DNA of 38,797 nucleotides from Bifidobacterium breve (GTDB lineage: Bacteria > Actinomycetota > Acidimicrobiia > Acidimicrobiales > Acidimicrobilacustridaceae). The notes below the pieces were generated by a model. The model saw only the letters and a program-made list of their open reading frames with translations, did no database searches and had not been told where the DNA came from. This document shows, in pieces, positions 15,493-24,048 of the stretch. A program made the position numbers and the translations under genes. The DNA is taken from NCBI GenBank assembly GCA_945862505.1, contig CAMAYJ010000017.1:1-38797 (forward strand), given 5' to 3'. Every line of letters starts with the position of its first letter. The stretch's first letter is position 1.

Positions 15493-16683
15493 ATGACCGA
15501 ACTTGGATTCCCCGTCTTCGATTGCGATAACCACTACTACGAAGCGATCGATGCGTTCACTCGCCATCTCGATCCTCGAACCGCATCACGCACCATTGAG
15601 TGGTGCACGATCAACGGGCGTCAGTACCACGTCATCGGTGGCAAAGTTAGCCACGCCGTGGTCAACCCGACCTTTGATCCAGTTGCGCTTCCGGGTGTGT
15701 TGAAGGATTACTTCCGCGGTAATCCCAACAATGAAAACCCGATCGAACTTCTCAAGCAGCGTGAGCCAATTCGTCCCGCGTACCGCGACAAAGATGCGCG
15801 AATCGCGATGCTCGATGACTACGGACTCGAGAAGTGCTGGCTGTTCCCCACGCTCGGCATGATTTATGAAGAGCCACTCCACCAAGATCCGTGGGCGGTC
15901 ATGCAGGTTTTCACTGCGTTCAACCGTTGGATGCTTGAAGACTGGGGCTTCAACCACAAGGATCGCATTTTCACCGCCCCATACATCAGCCTCGTTGATG
16001 TCGACTGGGCCGTGAGCGAACTCAAGTTCGCACTCGACAACGGTGCAACAACTGTTGTCATGCGTCCCGCTGCACCGACCACCGTCGATGGACAGCGTTC
16101 GCCTGCCGATCCAATGTTCGACCCATTCTGGGCTCTTGCGAACGAATCAGGGATCACCGTGGTCGCTCACGCTGGCGACTCGGGCTACACCGCTCACGGT
16201 TATGGCGACGACAGTGGATTCTCGGCGGGTTTCAGTCAGCAGTCTCGTCCGCAGCCGCTCCGTATGGCCACCATGTTCGATCGACCGATCGAGGACTTCC
16301 TTGGTTCGCTCGTGTGCGACAAAATGTTTGAGCATTTCCCGAATGTTCGAGTTGCATCTGTCGAGAATGGTTCCGGATTCCTTCGTGGTTTGCTTAAGAA
16401 GCTCGACAACACAGCGAAGAAGATGCCGGGCTGGTTCCACGAGAGTCCTTCGGAAACCTTCCGTCGCCAAATCTGGATCAATCCGTTTTGGGAAGACGAC
16501 GTGCACGAGGTTGTCGAACTCATGGGTTCCGATCGGGTGATTTTTGGTTCCGATTGGCCACATATCGAGGGCATGCCGGAACCGCTGGACTACGTCGATG
16601 AACTCAAAGAGTTCTCGCCTGAAGTGCAGAAATTGATCATGCGCGACAACGTCACCGAACTCAATACCCGCCGACCGGCCTGA
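15493..16683 (+). CDS. Amidohydrolase-2 family TIM-barrel hydrolase
   Basis: 396-residue enzyme of the amidohydrolase-2 (ACMSD-related) group, metal-dependent hydrolases and decarboxylases. The N-terminal strand carries FDCDNHYYE, where the usual DxHxH is altered to DxNxY with the central His kept out of register. A metal histidine lies in VVAHAGD, and the aspartate site is FGSDWPHIEG near the C-terminus. The long insert with RGNPNNENPIELL is common in actinobacterial members. Start ATG 15493 is set by the TAGATT box six bases upstream. It closes the plus-strand run, after the regulator. In such pathways these enzymes commonly act on ring-cleavage or decarboxylation steps; here that role is inferred. 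Confidence 0.92.
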   Translation: MTELGFPVFDCDNHYYEAIDAFTRHLDPRTASRTIEWCTINGRQYHVIGGKVSHAVVNPTFDPVALPGVLKDYFRGNPNNENPIELLKQREPIRPAYRDKDARIAMLDDYGLEKCWLFPTLGMIYEEPLHQDPWAVMQVFTAFNRWMLEDWGFNHKDRIFTAPYISLVDVDWAVSELKFALDNGATTVVMRPAAPTTVDGQRSPADPMFDPFWALANESGITVVAHAGDSGYTAHGYGDDSGFSAGFSQQSRPQPLRMATMFDRPIEDFLGSLVCDKMFEHFPNVRVASVENGSGFLRGLLKKLDNTAKKMPGWFHESPSETFRRQIWINPFWEDDVHEVVELMGSDRVIFGSDWPHIEGMPEPLDYVDELKEFSPEVQKLIMRDNVTELNTRRPA

Positions 16684-16721
16684 ACGATCGGTTTTCCTGG
16701 TTCTTGACAGTTCCGGGGGGA

Positions 16722-16760
16722 ACGCACAAAGGCCTCCACGATGTGGAGGCCTTTGTGCGT
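16722..16760. terminator. Bidirectional hairpin terminator between convergent genes
   Basis: Perfect inverted repeat with 18-base arms (16722-16739 and 16743-16760) and a three-base loop GAT; the stem contains AAAGGCCTCCAC and its complement. It sits between the end of the amidohydrolase (16683) and the end of the converging ligase gene (16791). No long T-run follows on either side, as is common in actinobacteria. Confidence 0.9.
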
Positions 16761-16790
16761 CTGAGGTTTCGTGAACGCCGATGTTTGTGT

Positions 16791-18494
16791 TCAGAACTTC
16801 CCGTCGAGCACAAGATCGCGGATTTCACGCTTGAGGATCTTCCCGGTCGCTCCCCGAGGTAATGGCTCGTCGCGCACGAACCATTGTGACGGGATCTTGA
16901 ACGGGGCAATCCGTTCGGCGAGGAACGCCGTGAGTTCATCGATGTCGATGGTTTTTCCTGGTGTCGGCAGCAGCGCGGCAACGACTTCTTCGCCTAAACG
17001 CTCATGCGGAAGACCGAACACTGCGACCTCGTGGATATCGTTGTGTTCGAAAATCGCAGCTTCAACTTCTGAGCAGTAAACGTTCTCGCCGCCGCGCAAC
17101 ACCATGTCTTTGATGCGATCAACGACGTACAAGAACCCTTGGTCATCGAGGTACCCAAGGTCGCCAGTGTGAAGCCAGCCGTCTCGAATCGATTCGGCGG
17201 TTGCTTCAGGGCGATTCCAGTAACCGCGGATGAGCATCGGACCAGAGAGACACACCTCTCCGACTTCACCGTTTGGTTGTTCCGAACCATTTGGGTCGAC
17301 GATCTTGACGCCCATGATGGGCACAACGCGGCCCGTGCTTGAAGGCTTGGCCATGTAGTCCGGCCCGGTATTGCCGGGTCCGTAACCATTGGTTTCGGTG
17401 AGGCCGTAGCCGAGTTGCGGGCTGGCTTTGCCGGCAAAGGACCCTTCGATCTTGCGCACAAGTTCAGGGGCCATCGGTGCGCCCCCACCGCCAACATTTT
17501 TTAGGCTGGAGGTGTCGTACTTCGCGAAATCAGGGTGACTGACGAGATCCTGCGACATGGTGGGAACGCCAACGAAGTTTGTGACCTTCTCGCGTTCGAT
17601 CAGTTGCAGCGCGCGCAGTGGATCCCATTTGTGCATCATCACAAGGCGCGCTCCGGTTGTGACCGAACCAAGCATGACGGGAACACAGCCGGTCACATGA
17701 AAGAGCGGAACGGTAAGGATGAAACATGCTGGGATTGACGGCGCTGCAGTCGATGGATCGGGCGGAGTATCGGGCGCCCATCGAAGCGCTTCGACCGTTG
17801 TGCGGCAGGCGAAGGCAAAGAGGCCCGAGATAACGCCGCGGTTTGTCGAGACAGCGCCTTTGGGTACACCGGTGGTGCCTGAAGTGAAAAGAATCGTGGC
17901 GTCATCGTCTGGGTGAATTTCGATGATCGGCATCGTCGCGCCCGGTGTAACCACATCGGCGAGATGATCGCAGCCGGGCGGAAGATCGCCCTCAGCGCGC
18001 ACGACAAGTCCATGAATATTCAACGCTTGGAGACGGTCACCAATTCGGTCGACGCGCTCGCGGTCGGTGATCATAACTTTGGCGTCGGCATCGACAAGGC
18101 CGAATTCGATTTCGGGACCGGTCCACCATGCGTTCACTAAGACGGCGATTGCGCCAATCGAGGTTGCGGCGCCAAACGCAGTGATCCATTCAGGAAAGTT
18201 GCGCATGTTGATAGCAACGCGATCGCCTTTGGTCACTCCATAGCGTTCGACTAAGACGGTGGCGATTTCATCGATGCTCTTGACCATGTCAGCGTTGGTC
18301 CAACGTTCGTCTTCAAAGACGAGGTAAACGTCATCGGCGGGACGCGCACGGATGAGGTCAAACAGGTCGCGCAATGCTGGAGGAATCTGGGTGAAGATGC
18401 GGCTTGGTCGGCCGAGAACCTCGGCTTCGGCGATCTCAAATGGAGCGCTGGGGCCAGTGAGTACCGCCACTGCGTCTTCGAATGTCATACCCAT
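16791..18494 (-). CDS. Long-chain-type acyl-CoA synthetase
   Basis: 567-residue adenylate-forming ligase. P-loop ILFTSGTTGVPKGA at about 201-214, YGLTETNGYG, hinge region TGDLGYLDDQGF, then DRIKDMVLRGGENVYCSEVE and the catalytic lysine K552 in GATGKILKRE. GGAGGATCC upstream of the ATG at 18494 supports the start. It is larger than the ligase at 5676 and has the RGGENVYCSEVE form seen in fatty-acyl and bile-acid-type CoA ligases (family knowledge). It reads in the same direction as the two thioesterase-like genes upstream and may be transcribed with them; the 77-base gap contains no obvious terminator. It is expected to activate a fatty or steroid-side-chain acid. Confidence 0.95.
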   Translation of the reverse strand: MGMTFEDAVAVLTGPSAPFEIAEAEVLGRPSRIFTQIPPALRDLFDLIRARPADDVYLVFEDERWTNADMVKSIDEIATVLVERYGVTKGDRVAINMRNFPEWITAFGAATSIGAIAVLVNAWWTGPEIEFGLVDADAKVMITDRERVDRIGDRLQALNIHGLVVRAEGDLPPGCDHLADVVTPGATMPIIEIHPDDDATILFTSGTTGVPKGAVSTNRGVISGLFAFACRTTVEALRWAPDTPPDPSTAAPSIPACFILTVPLFHVTGCVPVMLGSVTTGARLVMMHKWDPLRALQLIEREKVTNFVGVPTMSQDLVSHPDFAKYDTSSLKNVGGGGAPMAPELVRKIEGSFAGKASPQLGYGLTETNGYGPGNTGPDYMAKPSSTGRVVPIMGVKIVDPNGSEQPNGEVGEVCLSGPMLIRGYWNRPEATAESIRDGWLHTGDLGYLDDQGFLYVVDRIKDMVLRGGENVYCSEVEAAIFEHNDIHEVAVFGLPHERLGEEVVAALLPTPGKTIDIDELTAFLAERIAPFKIPSQWFVRDEPLPRGATGKILKREIRDLVLDGKF

Positions 18495-18571
18495 GGTGGA
18501 TCCTCCCGGCAGTTGTCCGGGCAGACGCTACGGGACAGAGCGCCCTCCTTGCTACCGGTGGGTAACGAACC

Positions 18572-19429
18572 TCAGTCGAGCGACCGAACGGTGGTCATGG
18601 CGAGGGCCATGAGCCTGTTGTCAGAGCCCTGGTCTCTCACCTCGACTCTCACAAGATGGTCCCGACCGCGATGGCCGGTGGTGGTGGCAGAGGCCACGAT
18701 GGGGCCGACTCGGCCCGGACTCAAATAATGAACAGCGAGATCGGTGACGATGGCCTCAGGGGTGGCCTCGGCAGTGGGCCTGCCGACGACAAGGCTGCGG
18801 GCGGCGGCATCGAGCACGACGGCGCTCGCTCCGCCATGCAGAATCCCCCAAGGGTTTCTCAGCCGTTGATCGACAGTCAATGAAACGACCCCCGGGGTTG
18901 AACCGGCCGAAAGGTTGAAGAACTCATGTGGGGGTGTGTCGAAGATCGGATCGTTGGGGACAGCGCGATCGAAAGGTTTGACGGGTCGGTTAAACGGCGG
19001 AGGACCATTGGCAGGGGTGAGGATCGCACAGGACATCCACGCGGTCGCAACCATCGCGCCCGAAGCATCGGTGGTATCGATACGCGTAACGACTGATGAG
19101 CGCCCTCGTCGAAGTACGTGAGTGTCGAGCGTGAGCTCGCCAGTGCCGTGACTTCCCGTGAGTGAGTCGGGTGCGCGGCGAATCATGAGATTGGTGGTGA
19201 CGATCCAGTCGGGAAGGCTGGCGAGACCGGAAGTCATTCCGCCGATCGAATCGATGATGCACGTGAGGAGATCGGTGCCGAGTCGACCACCGGCATCGAA
19301 CGTATTTGGCGCTCCAGGAAAGTGACCACGGGTGTGGGGAAGTGCAGCAGTCCCATCACCGATTTCCTCGATCGTCATCAGCAGGTATTGCGCGACGCCG
19401 ATATCAGCAGGACTTCCGAAACCGCTCAT
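18572..19429 (-). CDS. Double-hotdog acyl-CoA thioesterase-like protein
   Basis: 285 residues containing two PaaI-like hotdog units. The second is clear: LRNPWGILHGGASAVVLDAAARS carries the HGG helix typical of the fold, followed by HYLSPGRVGPI and the final strand pattern LVRVEVRDQGSDNRLMA. The first (about 15-135) has HFPGAPNTFDAGGRLGTDLL and LRRGRSSVVTRID-type strands but a degenerate HGG region. Such proteins cleave acyl-CoA esters. The start ATG at 19429 overlaps the stop of the upstream gene (ATGA), so both are coupled. Acyl specificity cannot be read. Confidence 0.87.
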   Translation of the reverse strand: MSGFGSPADIGVAQYLLMTIEEIGDGTAALPHTRGHFPGAPNTFDAGGRLGTDLLTCIIDSIGGMTSGLASLPDWIVTTNLMIRRAPDSLTGSHGTGELTLDTHVLRRGRSSVVTRIDTTDASGAMVATAWMSCAILTPANGPPPFNRPVKPFDRAVPNDPIFDTPPHEFFNLSAGSTPGVVSLTVDQRLRNPWGILHGGASAVVLDAAARSLVVGRPTAEATPEAIVTDLAVHYLSPGRVGPIVASATTTGHRGRDHLVRVEVRDQGSDNRLMALAMTTVRSLD

Positions 19430-20265
19430 TGTCCGCTCACTTCAGCCGTGGCATAAGAAACGAGCATTCCGTTTCCATCACGAATCTCGACCAAGGTCGA
19501 GACGCGGTCGGAGGAAGGACCGCCAACTGATGTAGCCGTTGCACTCAGGGGCCCAACGCGGCCAAGTTCGAGATAGGCCAGGTGCATATCGGTAGTGACG
19601 ACATCGCAACCAAGGAGCGAGCGAGCCAGCGATGCCGACGCTTCGTCGACAAGCGAGGCGTGAACGGCGCCGTGCAACGCGCCAACGGTGTTGCAAACTG
19701 CGGGATGCAGCTCGATCGTTGCGTTTCCGGGTTCAGTGACAAGTAACTGGAGTTCATCGAGGTAGTCGGTGGTGAGAGGTTCGTGCTCAGAATTGCGGTT
19801 CATCATTCGTCGACCGGGTGTCATATCGATGGTGATGTTGACGAGGTGCTCTGGTCGGGGAACGACGGCAAACGTGAGCAGTGCTGAACCAGCAGGGCGT
19901 TCACCATCAGCAAGAAGTTCGGCTTCGATGACAAGCGTCCGCCGGCCACGACGGCGAACATGGAGATCGGCTTGAAGGACCTCGATGGGGCCGGCAGGAA
20001 GGAGGTGGATCGACATGTCCGCCGTGAAGGCCCATTCAGGATCGGAGGCGGTGATCGAACGCAATCCACCGAGCGCATCAACAAGCATGGCGACCGCGGC
20101 CAGTCGGGGCATGCCGTCGGCGGCCGCCGTGTAGCGGGTGACGGGCATCCATCCGCGAACATCACCAGAGAGGTCTTGTTCGGATTCAAGAGCCAGAAGA
20201 CTCATTGCGTGTCGAGGCGGCGGGTAGGCCGGACGAGAGTTGGCGGGAACATCGTCGGAAGCCAC
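19426..20265 (-). CDS. Double-hotdog thioesterase-like protein
   Basis: 279 residues with GTG start at 20265, supported by a TAGACT -10 box eight bases upstream (leaderless) and by the family-like opening PAYPPPRHAM. An ATG at 20205 would drop this conserved segment, and an upstream ATG at 20442 would overlap the divergent SGNH gene. Two hotdog units: the first around MPRLAAVAMLVDALGG with LHVRRRGRRTLVIEAELLAD, the second around VGALHGAVHASLVDEASA (HGA in place of HGG) and HLAYLELGRVGPL. It looks like a divergent sister of the next gene, with which it overlaps by four bases. The pair may act as a heteromeric thioesterase; this is inference. Confidence 0.84.
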   Translation of the reverse strand: MASDDVPANSRPAYPPPRHAMSLLALESEQDLSGDVRGWMPVTRYTAAADGMPRLAAVAMLVDALGGLRSITASDPEWAFTADMSIHLLPAGPIEVLQADLHVRRRGRRTLVIEAELLADGERPAGSALLTFAVVPRPEHLVNITIDMTPGRRMMNRNSEHEPLTTDYLDELQLLVTEPGNATIELHPAVCNTVGALHGAVHASLVDEASASLARSLLGCDVVTTDMHLAYLELGRVGPLSATATSVGGPSSDRVSTLVEIRDGNGMLVSYATAEVSGQ

Positions 20266-20273
20266 GAGGGGTG

Positions 20274-20322
20274 AGTCTATGGGCGACAGCGCTGTGGTCT
20301 TTTCGTTGGTCACCGGTAGGGT
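20274..20322. promoter_or_regulatory. Divergent leaderless promoters
   Basis: Minus-strand -10 box TAGACT (at 20274-20279) lies eight bases before the GTG at 20265. Plus-strand -10 box TAGGGT (20317-20322) lies eight bases before the GTG at 20331. Both genes lack a ribosome-binding site, so the two promoters fire away from each other with overlapping upstream regions. Confidence 0.6.
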
Positions 20323-20330
20323 CAGAACTC

Positions 20331-21419
20331 GTGCGCACGCTTTCACTTGGTCGACGTTTCTTCGTGGTTGGCCTTGCGTCGCTCGCACTTCTCTTGATTC
20401 CGGTATCGGTGTCGGCGCAAACCTCGAGTTCAACTGCGGCACGTGTGATCCCTCAGAGCCTGCGCATTCGAGCGTTTGGCGATGGAGTGATTGCCGGATT
20501 CGGTGCTGCTAGTTCAGGAGCCTTGGTTCCGATCACAAATGCCGCCGAGTGTCGGCCCGTGTGGATCGGCGATGGTTCGGCAACTTCGGCGGGCACTCGA
20601 TGCTCTTCGAACGGAAGAAATGGTCCGGGTTCGCCGCCTGACGAGATTTCCTTCAGCGCAGACTTTGGCCGAACGAACGGCGCGTCGTGGGCTGCGCAGG
20701 TTTCACAGATGCTCGGTGCAGTTGACTATGCGAACTACGCAGTTACTGGATCAACGCTTGCAAGTTGGCTCAATCTTCCGCAGGATGACAACGCTCCGGC
20801 GGAAGGCGCACAACACAACCTTCTCGAACGTATTGAGCAGGATGATCCCGATATCGTTCTCGCAAGTCTCGGGGGAGAAGCGTTGCTGCAACAACCGTCG
20901 GGTGCAGTGCGTCTGTGCACTCGTTGGAGCGATGAACTCGCTCAACGGCAGCAGTTTGTTGAATGCGTGAACCGCCTGCTTGCTGAGCAATTAGTGAAGC
21001 AACGCCTAATGGCCATTTCATTTGATCTGCTCGCTCACACGATCAACGCCAAACTTCTCTATTCGCATTACTCACCAGCGTCGCCTCGACTCTCAGCGCT
21101 GCTTCCCTGGCAACAGGTCGTGGTTGCCGACGCAATTAATGCTCAGATCGATGCAGCAGTCGTTGGTGTTCGTGAGTCAGGGGCGTCATGGGCCGAGCGA
21201 ATTGACGTCGTGGAGCCGGACTCATTCGCTTTCGGTTGTGTGTGGAAGACGATTGCTGGGCCTTCATTATTGGGCCGCAATTGGTGGACTTCGGGCCCGT
21301 GTATGGGTGATGGGAAGGCCTCGACGCCGATAAGCATGGGAACGGTTCCGGGCACTGCGGCCCAATCAGCCATTGCAACAGCGGCCGTATCGGTGATCCG
21401 AAACCGCAACTGGAGCTGA
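20331..21419 (+). CDS. Secreted SGNH-fold protein lacking catalytic residues
   Basis: 362 residues with an N-terminal signal peptide: MRTLSLGRRFF, a hydrophobic core, and probable cleavage after VSVSA (about residue 29). The mature part follows the SGNH/GDSL hydrolase layout, but the GDS block reads AFGDGVIAGFG, with glycine (G52) in place of the nucleophilic serine. The NYAVTG block is present. The GxND block reads LGGEAL, and the terminal DxxH block is PISMGTVPGTAA without histidine. It is therefore probably a non-catalytic member, perhaps binding a sugar or lipid at the surface. The GTG start at 20331 is set by the TAGGGT box and the signal peptide; upstream in-frame codons would bury the signal. 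Cys residues may form disulfides. Confidence 0.82.
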   Translation: MRTLSLGRRFFVVGLASLALLLIPVSVSAQTSSSTAARVIPQSLRIRAFGDGVIAGFGAASSGALVPITNAAECRPVWIGDGSATSAGTRCSSNGRNGPGSPPDEISFSADFGRTNGASWAAQVSQMLGAVDYANYAVTGSTLASWLNLPQDDNAPAEGAQHNLLERIEQDDPDIVLASLGGEALLQQPSGAVRLCTRWSDELAQRQQFVECVNRLLAEQLVKQRLMAISFDLLAHTINAKLLYSHYSPASPRLSALLPWQQVVVADAINAQIDAAVVGVRESGASWAERIDVVEPDSFAFGCVWKTIAGPSLLGRNWWTSGPCMGDGKASTPISMGTVPGTAAQSAIATAAVSVIRNRNWS

Positions 21420-21497
21420 CTTCTTCCGTTTCGTCGTCACGAGTGGCAGGATGGAGTGAACACAGAGGCCATAGGGCTGTGTCTAGGGGGAATTTTC

Positions 21498-23216
21498 ATG
21501 CTCGATCTTCTGATCAAGGGCGGCACGGTTATTGATGGAACCGGTCGTGACCGATTCAGAGCCGATGTTGGGGTGCGCGATGGTCGCATTGTGGCGATCG
21601 GTGACATCACCGAGTCCGCGGCCAAGACCATTGATGCCGAGGGTCGTGTCGTTACTCCTGGGTTTGTTGATCTCCACACCCATTACGACCCGCAGGTCAT
21701 GTGGGATCCCGCAGCAACGCCATCTTCGCTGCATGGCGTCACTTCAGTCTTCGGCGGTAACTGTGGTTTCTCAATCGCGCCGATCACTCCTGAAGCTGCC
21801 GAATACCTCATCCCGATGCTTGCTCGCGTCGAAGGCATGCCCGTTGAGTCACTCGAAGCCGGGCTCGATCTCATGTGGGATGGGTTCGGTTCGTGGCTGG
21901 ACCGGCTTGAAGGGAATCTCGCCGTTAACGCAGGCTTCATGGTCGGCCATAGCGCGCTGCGTCGAGTTGTTATGGGCGAAGACGCGGTTGGTTACGAGGC
22001 CACGCCCGACCAGATCGCAGCAATGGTCGCGCTCCTTCATCGCAGCATCGAAGAAGGGGGTATGGGATTTTCCAGCACGGCGTCAAACAGTCATAGTGAC
22101 CATCAAGGAAATCCTGTTCCATCCCGTTGGGCCACTCGCGACGAATTCATCGCACTCTCTGCTGCCATCGGACAACACCCGGGTACTTCACTCGAATTCA
22201 TTGCGTCGGCCTCTGGAACGTTTACTGAAGACGAAATGAATCTGATGGCCGACATGAGCGTTGCTGCGCAACGTTCACTCAACTGGAACGTCATGGTCGT
22301 TTCTTCTGATCCCACCGCTACAGCCGGTCGTGAGAACAAGTTGTCGGCTTCCGATGTTGCGTTGGCAAAGGGTGGACGAGTTGTGGGCCTGTGCTTGCCT
22401 GAGCCGATGCGGATGCGTTTGTGTTTCGCCTCGGGCTTTGTGCTCGACATTCTCCCGGGCGTGAGCGATGTCGTTCACCTTCCGTTGCCCGAACGTAAAG
22501 CGGCACTCGCCGATCCCTCTGTGCGGGCAACGATCGCTGCGGCCCTTGCGCAACTTCCTCCCCAGCATTCACTGGCTGCAATCGCTGACTATCGCATTAT
22601 CGATGTGTCGAAAGACGAACTGCAACAGTACGTCGGTCGAGTTGTGGCCGACATTGCTCTCGAAAAGGGCGTTGCTCCGATCGATGCGATGCTCGACATC
22701 GTGGTTGCCGATGATCTGAAGACCGGTCTTGAACCTCGATTCATTGGCACCGACGATGAGGCGTGGGTAGAGCGCGTTCGACTGCTTGAATCCGACCCCC
22801 GGGTTATCGCCGGCGGATCTGATGCAGGCGCCCATCTCGACATGATGAAGACGTTCGCATGCCACACCGGATTCTTCGCTGAAGCGGTGCGCAACCGACA
22901 GCTCATGTCGCTCGAACGTGCGGTGCAGTTGTTTACTGATGCTCCCGCTCGTTTCTACGGCGTGCGCGATCGCGGTCAGGTGGCCGAAGGATGGTTCGCT
23001 GATCTCGTCATCCTTGATCCCGACACAGTCGGGCCCGGCACGGTTGTGCCGCGACAAGACCTTCCCGCAAACGGATGGCGTCTCTATTCCGAAGCCACGG
23101 GTATCGATGCGACCATCGTCAATGGCGTCGCAATCGTGCGCGACGGCAACGTTACTGGCGATACGCCAGGGACGACATTGCGTTCTGGTCGCGACACCAA
23201 CACCGTCGCGATTTAA
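21498..23216 (+). CDS. N-acyl-D-amino-acid deacylase-like amidohydrolase
   Basis: 572-residue Amidohydro_3 enzyme. It starts MLDLLIKGGTVIDGTGRDR with AGGGGG seven to ten bases upstream; the frame from 21456 has no such site. Metal ligands H60 and H62 in DLHTHYDPQ, the family's FGGNCGFS loop with the bridging cysteine C89, later GHSALRRVVMG, and near the C-terminus IAGGSDAGAHLDMMKTFAC, with the aspartate that activates water. D-aminoacylases cleave N-acyl-D-amino acids to the free D-amino acid and fatty acid. Many environmental members act on other amides or lactams, so the substrate is open. It lies tail-to-tail with an SDR and close to an N-acylamino-acid-racemase-like gene. Confidence 0.9.
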   Translation: MLDLLIKGGTVIDGTGRDRFRADVGVRDGRIVAIGDITESAAKTIDAEGRVVTPGFVDLHTHYDPQVMWDPAATPSSLHGVTSVFGGNCGFSIAPITPEAAEYLIPMLARVEGMPVESLEAGLDLMWDGFGSWLDRLEGNLAVNAGFMVGHSALRRVVMGEDAVGYEATPDQIAAMVALLHRSIEEGGMGFSSTASNSHSDHQGNPVPSRWATRDEFIALSAAIGQHPGTSLEFIASASGTFTEDEMNLMADMSVAAQRSLNWNVMVVSSDPTATAGRENKLSASDVALAKGGRVVGLCLPEPMRMRLCFASGFVLDILPGVSDVVHLPLPERKAALADPSVRATIAAALAQLPPQHSLAAIADYRIIDVSKDELQQYVGRVVADIALEKGVAPIDAMLDIVVADDLKTGLEPRFIGTDDEAWVERVRLLESDPRVIAGGSDAGAHLDMMKTFACHTGFFAEAVRNRQLMSLERAVQLFTDAPARFYGVRDRGQVAEGWFADLVILDPDTVGPGTVVPRQDLPANGWRLYSEATGIDATIVNGVAIVRDGNVTGDTPGTTLRSGRDTNTVAI

Positions 23217-23231
23217 GTCTGTGAACCCGAT

Positions 23232-24032
23232 TCAGAAATCGGGAAACGGCATTTCGAGCGTGCTCGACTCGGTTCCGCCGTCGATCTCGATGATCTTGCC
23301 GGTGACATAACGCGCTGCCGGCGACGAGAGATACAACACGCCGAGAGCGATGTCTTCGGGCTCGCCGATAAATCGCAGCGGCGTGTTGGCGATCATGGTG
23401 TCGCGAATCTCGGGCATCACGAGAACGGTTTCAAGCGCTGAGGTTGCCGTTGAACCGACGGCAATGCCGTTGACGCGCACCTTTGGGTTGAGGTCAGTAG
23501 CGAGATAGCGGGTGAGGTGGGTGAGAGCCGCTTTGGCAACCCCGTATTGGGTGAGGCCACGGGCGGCGGTGCGACCCGCCATCGAGGAGATGTTCACTAC
23601 GCAGCCGTGGTTCTCGACCAACTGGGGGATGCAGGCCTGTGTCATCGCAAGAGCCGTCGTGACATTGAAGTGGAATGCTGCCTCGAACGATTTGGCGGTG
23701 ACATCGGTGATCGCTGCAGGAGGTGACCCGCCTGCGTTGTTGACCACGATGTCGATCTTGCCGAGTTCTTCGATAGCCGCGTTGGCGAACTCGTCAAGGA
23801 ACTCAAGTTTGTTGACATCGCCAGGCAGAACAAAAGCACGACGGCCGAAGCCGCGGATGGCGGTTGCGATCTCTTCAAGCTGGTCAGCAGTGCGGGCAGT
23901 GATGGCAACATCGGCGCCGGCTTCGGCGAGAGCAAGGGCAGAAGCAGCACCGATGCCACGTCCGGCACCAGTAACGATGGCGACTTTGCCATCAACGCGG
24001 AATCGATCGAGAAGGCTCATGAGCGACGACAT
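23232..24032 (-). CDS. Short-chain dehydrogenase/reductase (SDR)
   Basis: 266-residue classical SDR. TGAGRGIG (21-28), NNAGG (98-102), Ser in NISSMAG (149/150), YGVAK (Y163, K167), and the C-terminal VTGKIIEIDGGTE that caps the cofactor pocket. The residue after the second strand is ITARTAD (basic), favouring NADP. Start ATG 24032 lies 16 bases after the stop of the enolase-superfamily gene, so the two form an operon. Another in-frame ATG lies 12 bases further in (24020). This SDR may reduce an oxo intermediate related to the racemase product; this is inference. Confidence 0.92.
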   Translation of the reverse strand: MSSLMSLLDRFRVDGKVAIVTGAGRGIGAASALALAEAGADVAITARTADQLEEIATAIRGFGRRAFVLPGDVNKLEFLDEFANAAIEELGKIDIVVNNAGGSPPAAITDVTAKSFEAAFHFNVTTALAMTQACIPQLVENHGCVVNISSMAGRTAARGLTQYGVAKAALTHLTRYLATDLNPKVRVNGIAVGSTATSALETVLVMPEIRDTMIANTPLRFIGEPEDIALGVLYLSSPAARYVTGKIIEIDGGTESSTLEMPFPDF

Positions 24033-24048
24033 TAGAGCCCCGATTGGT

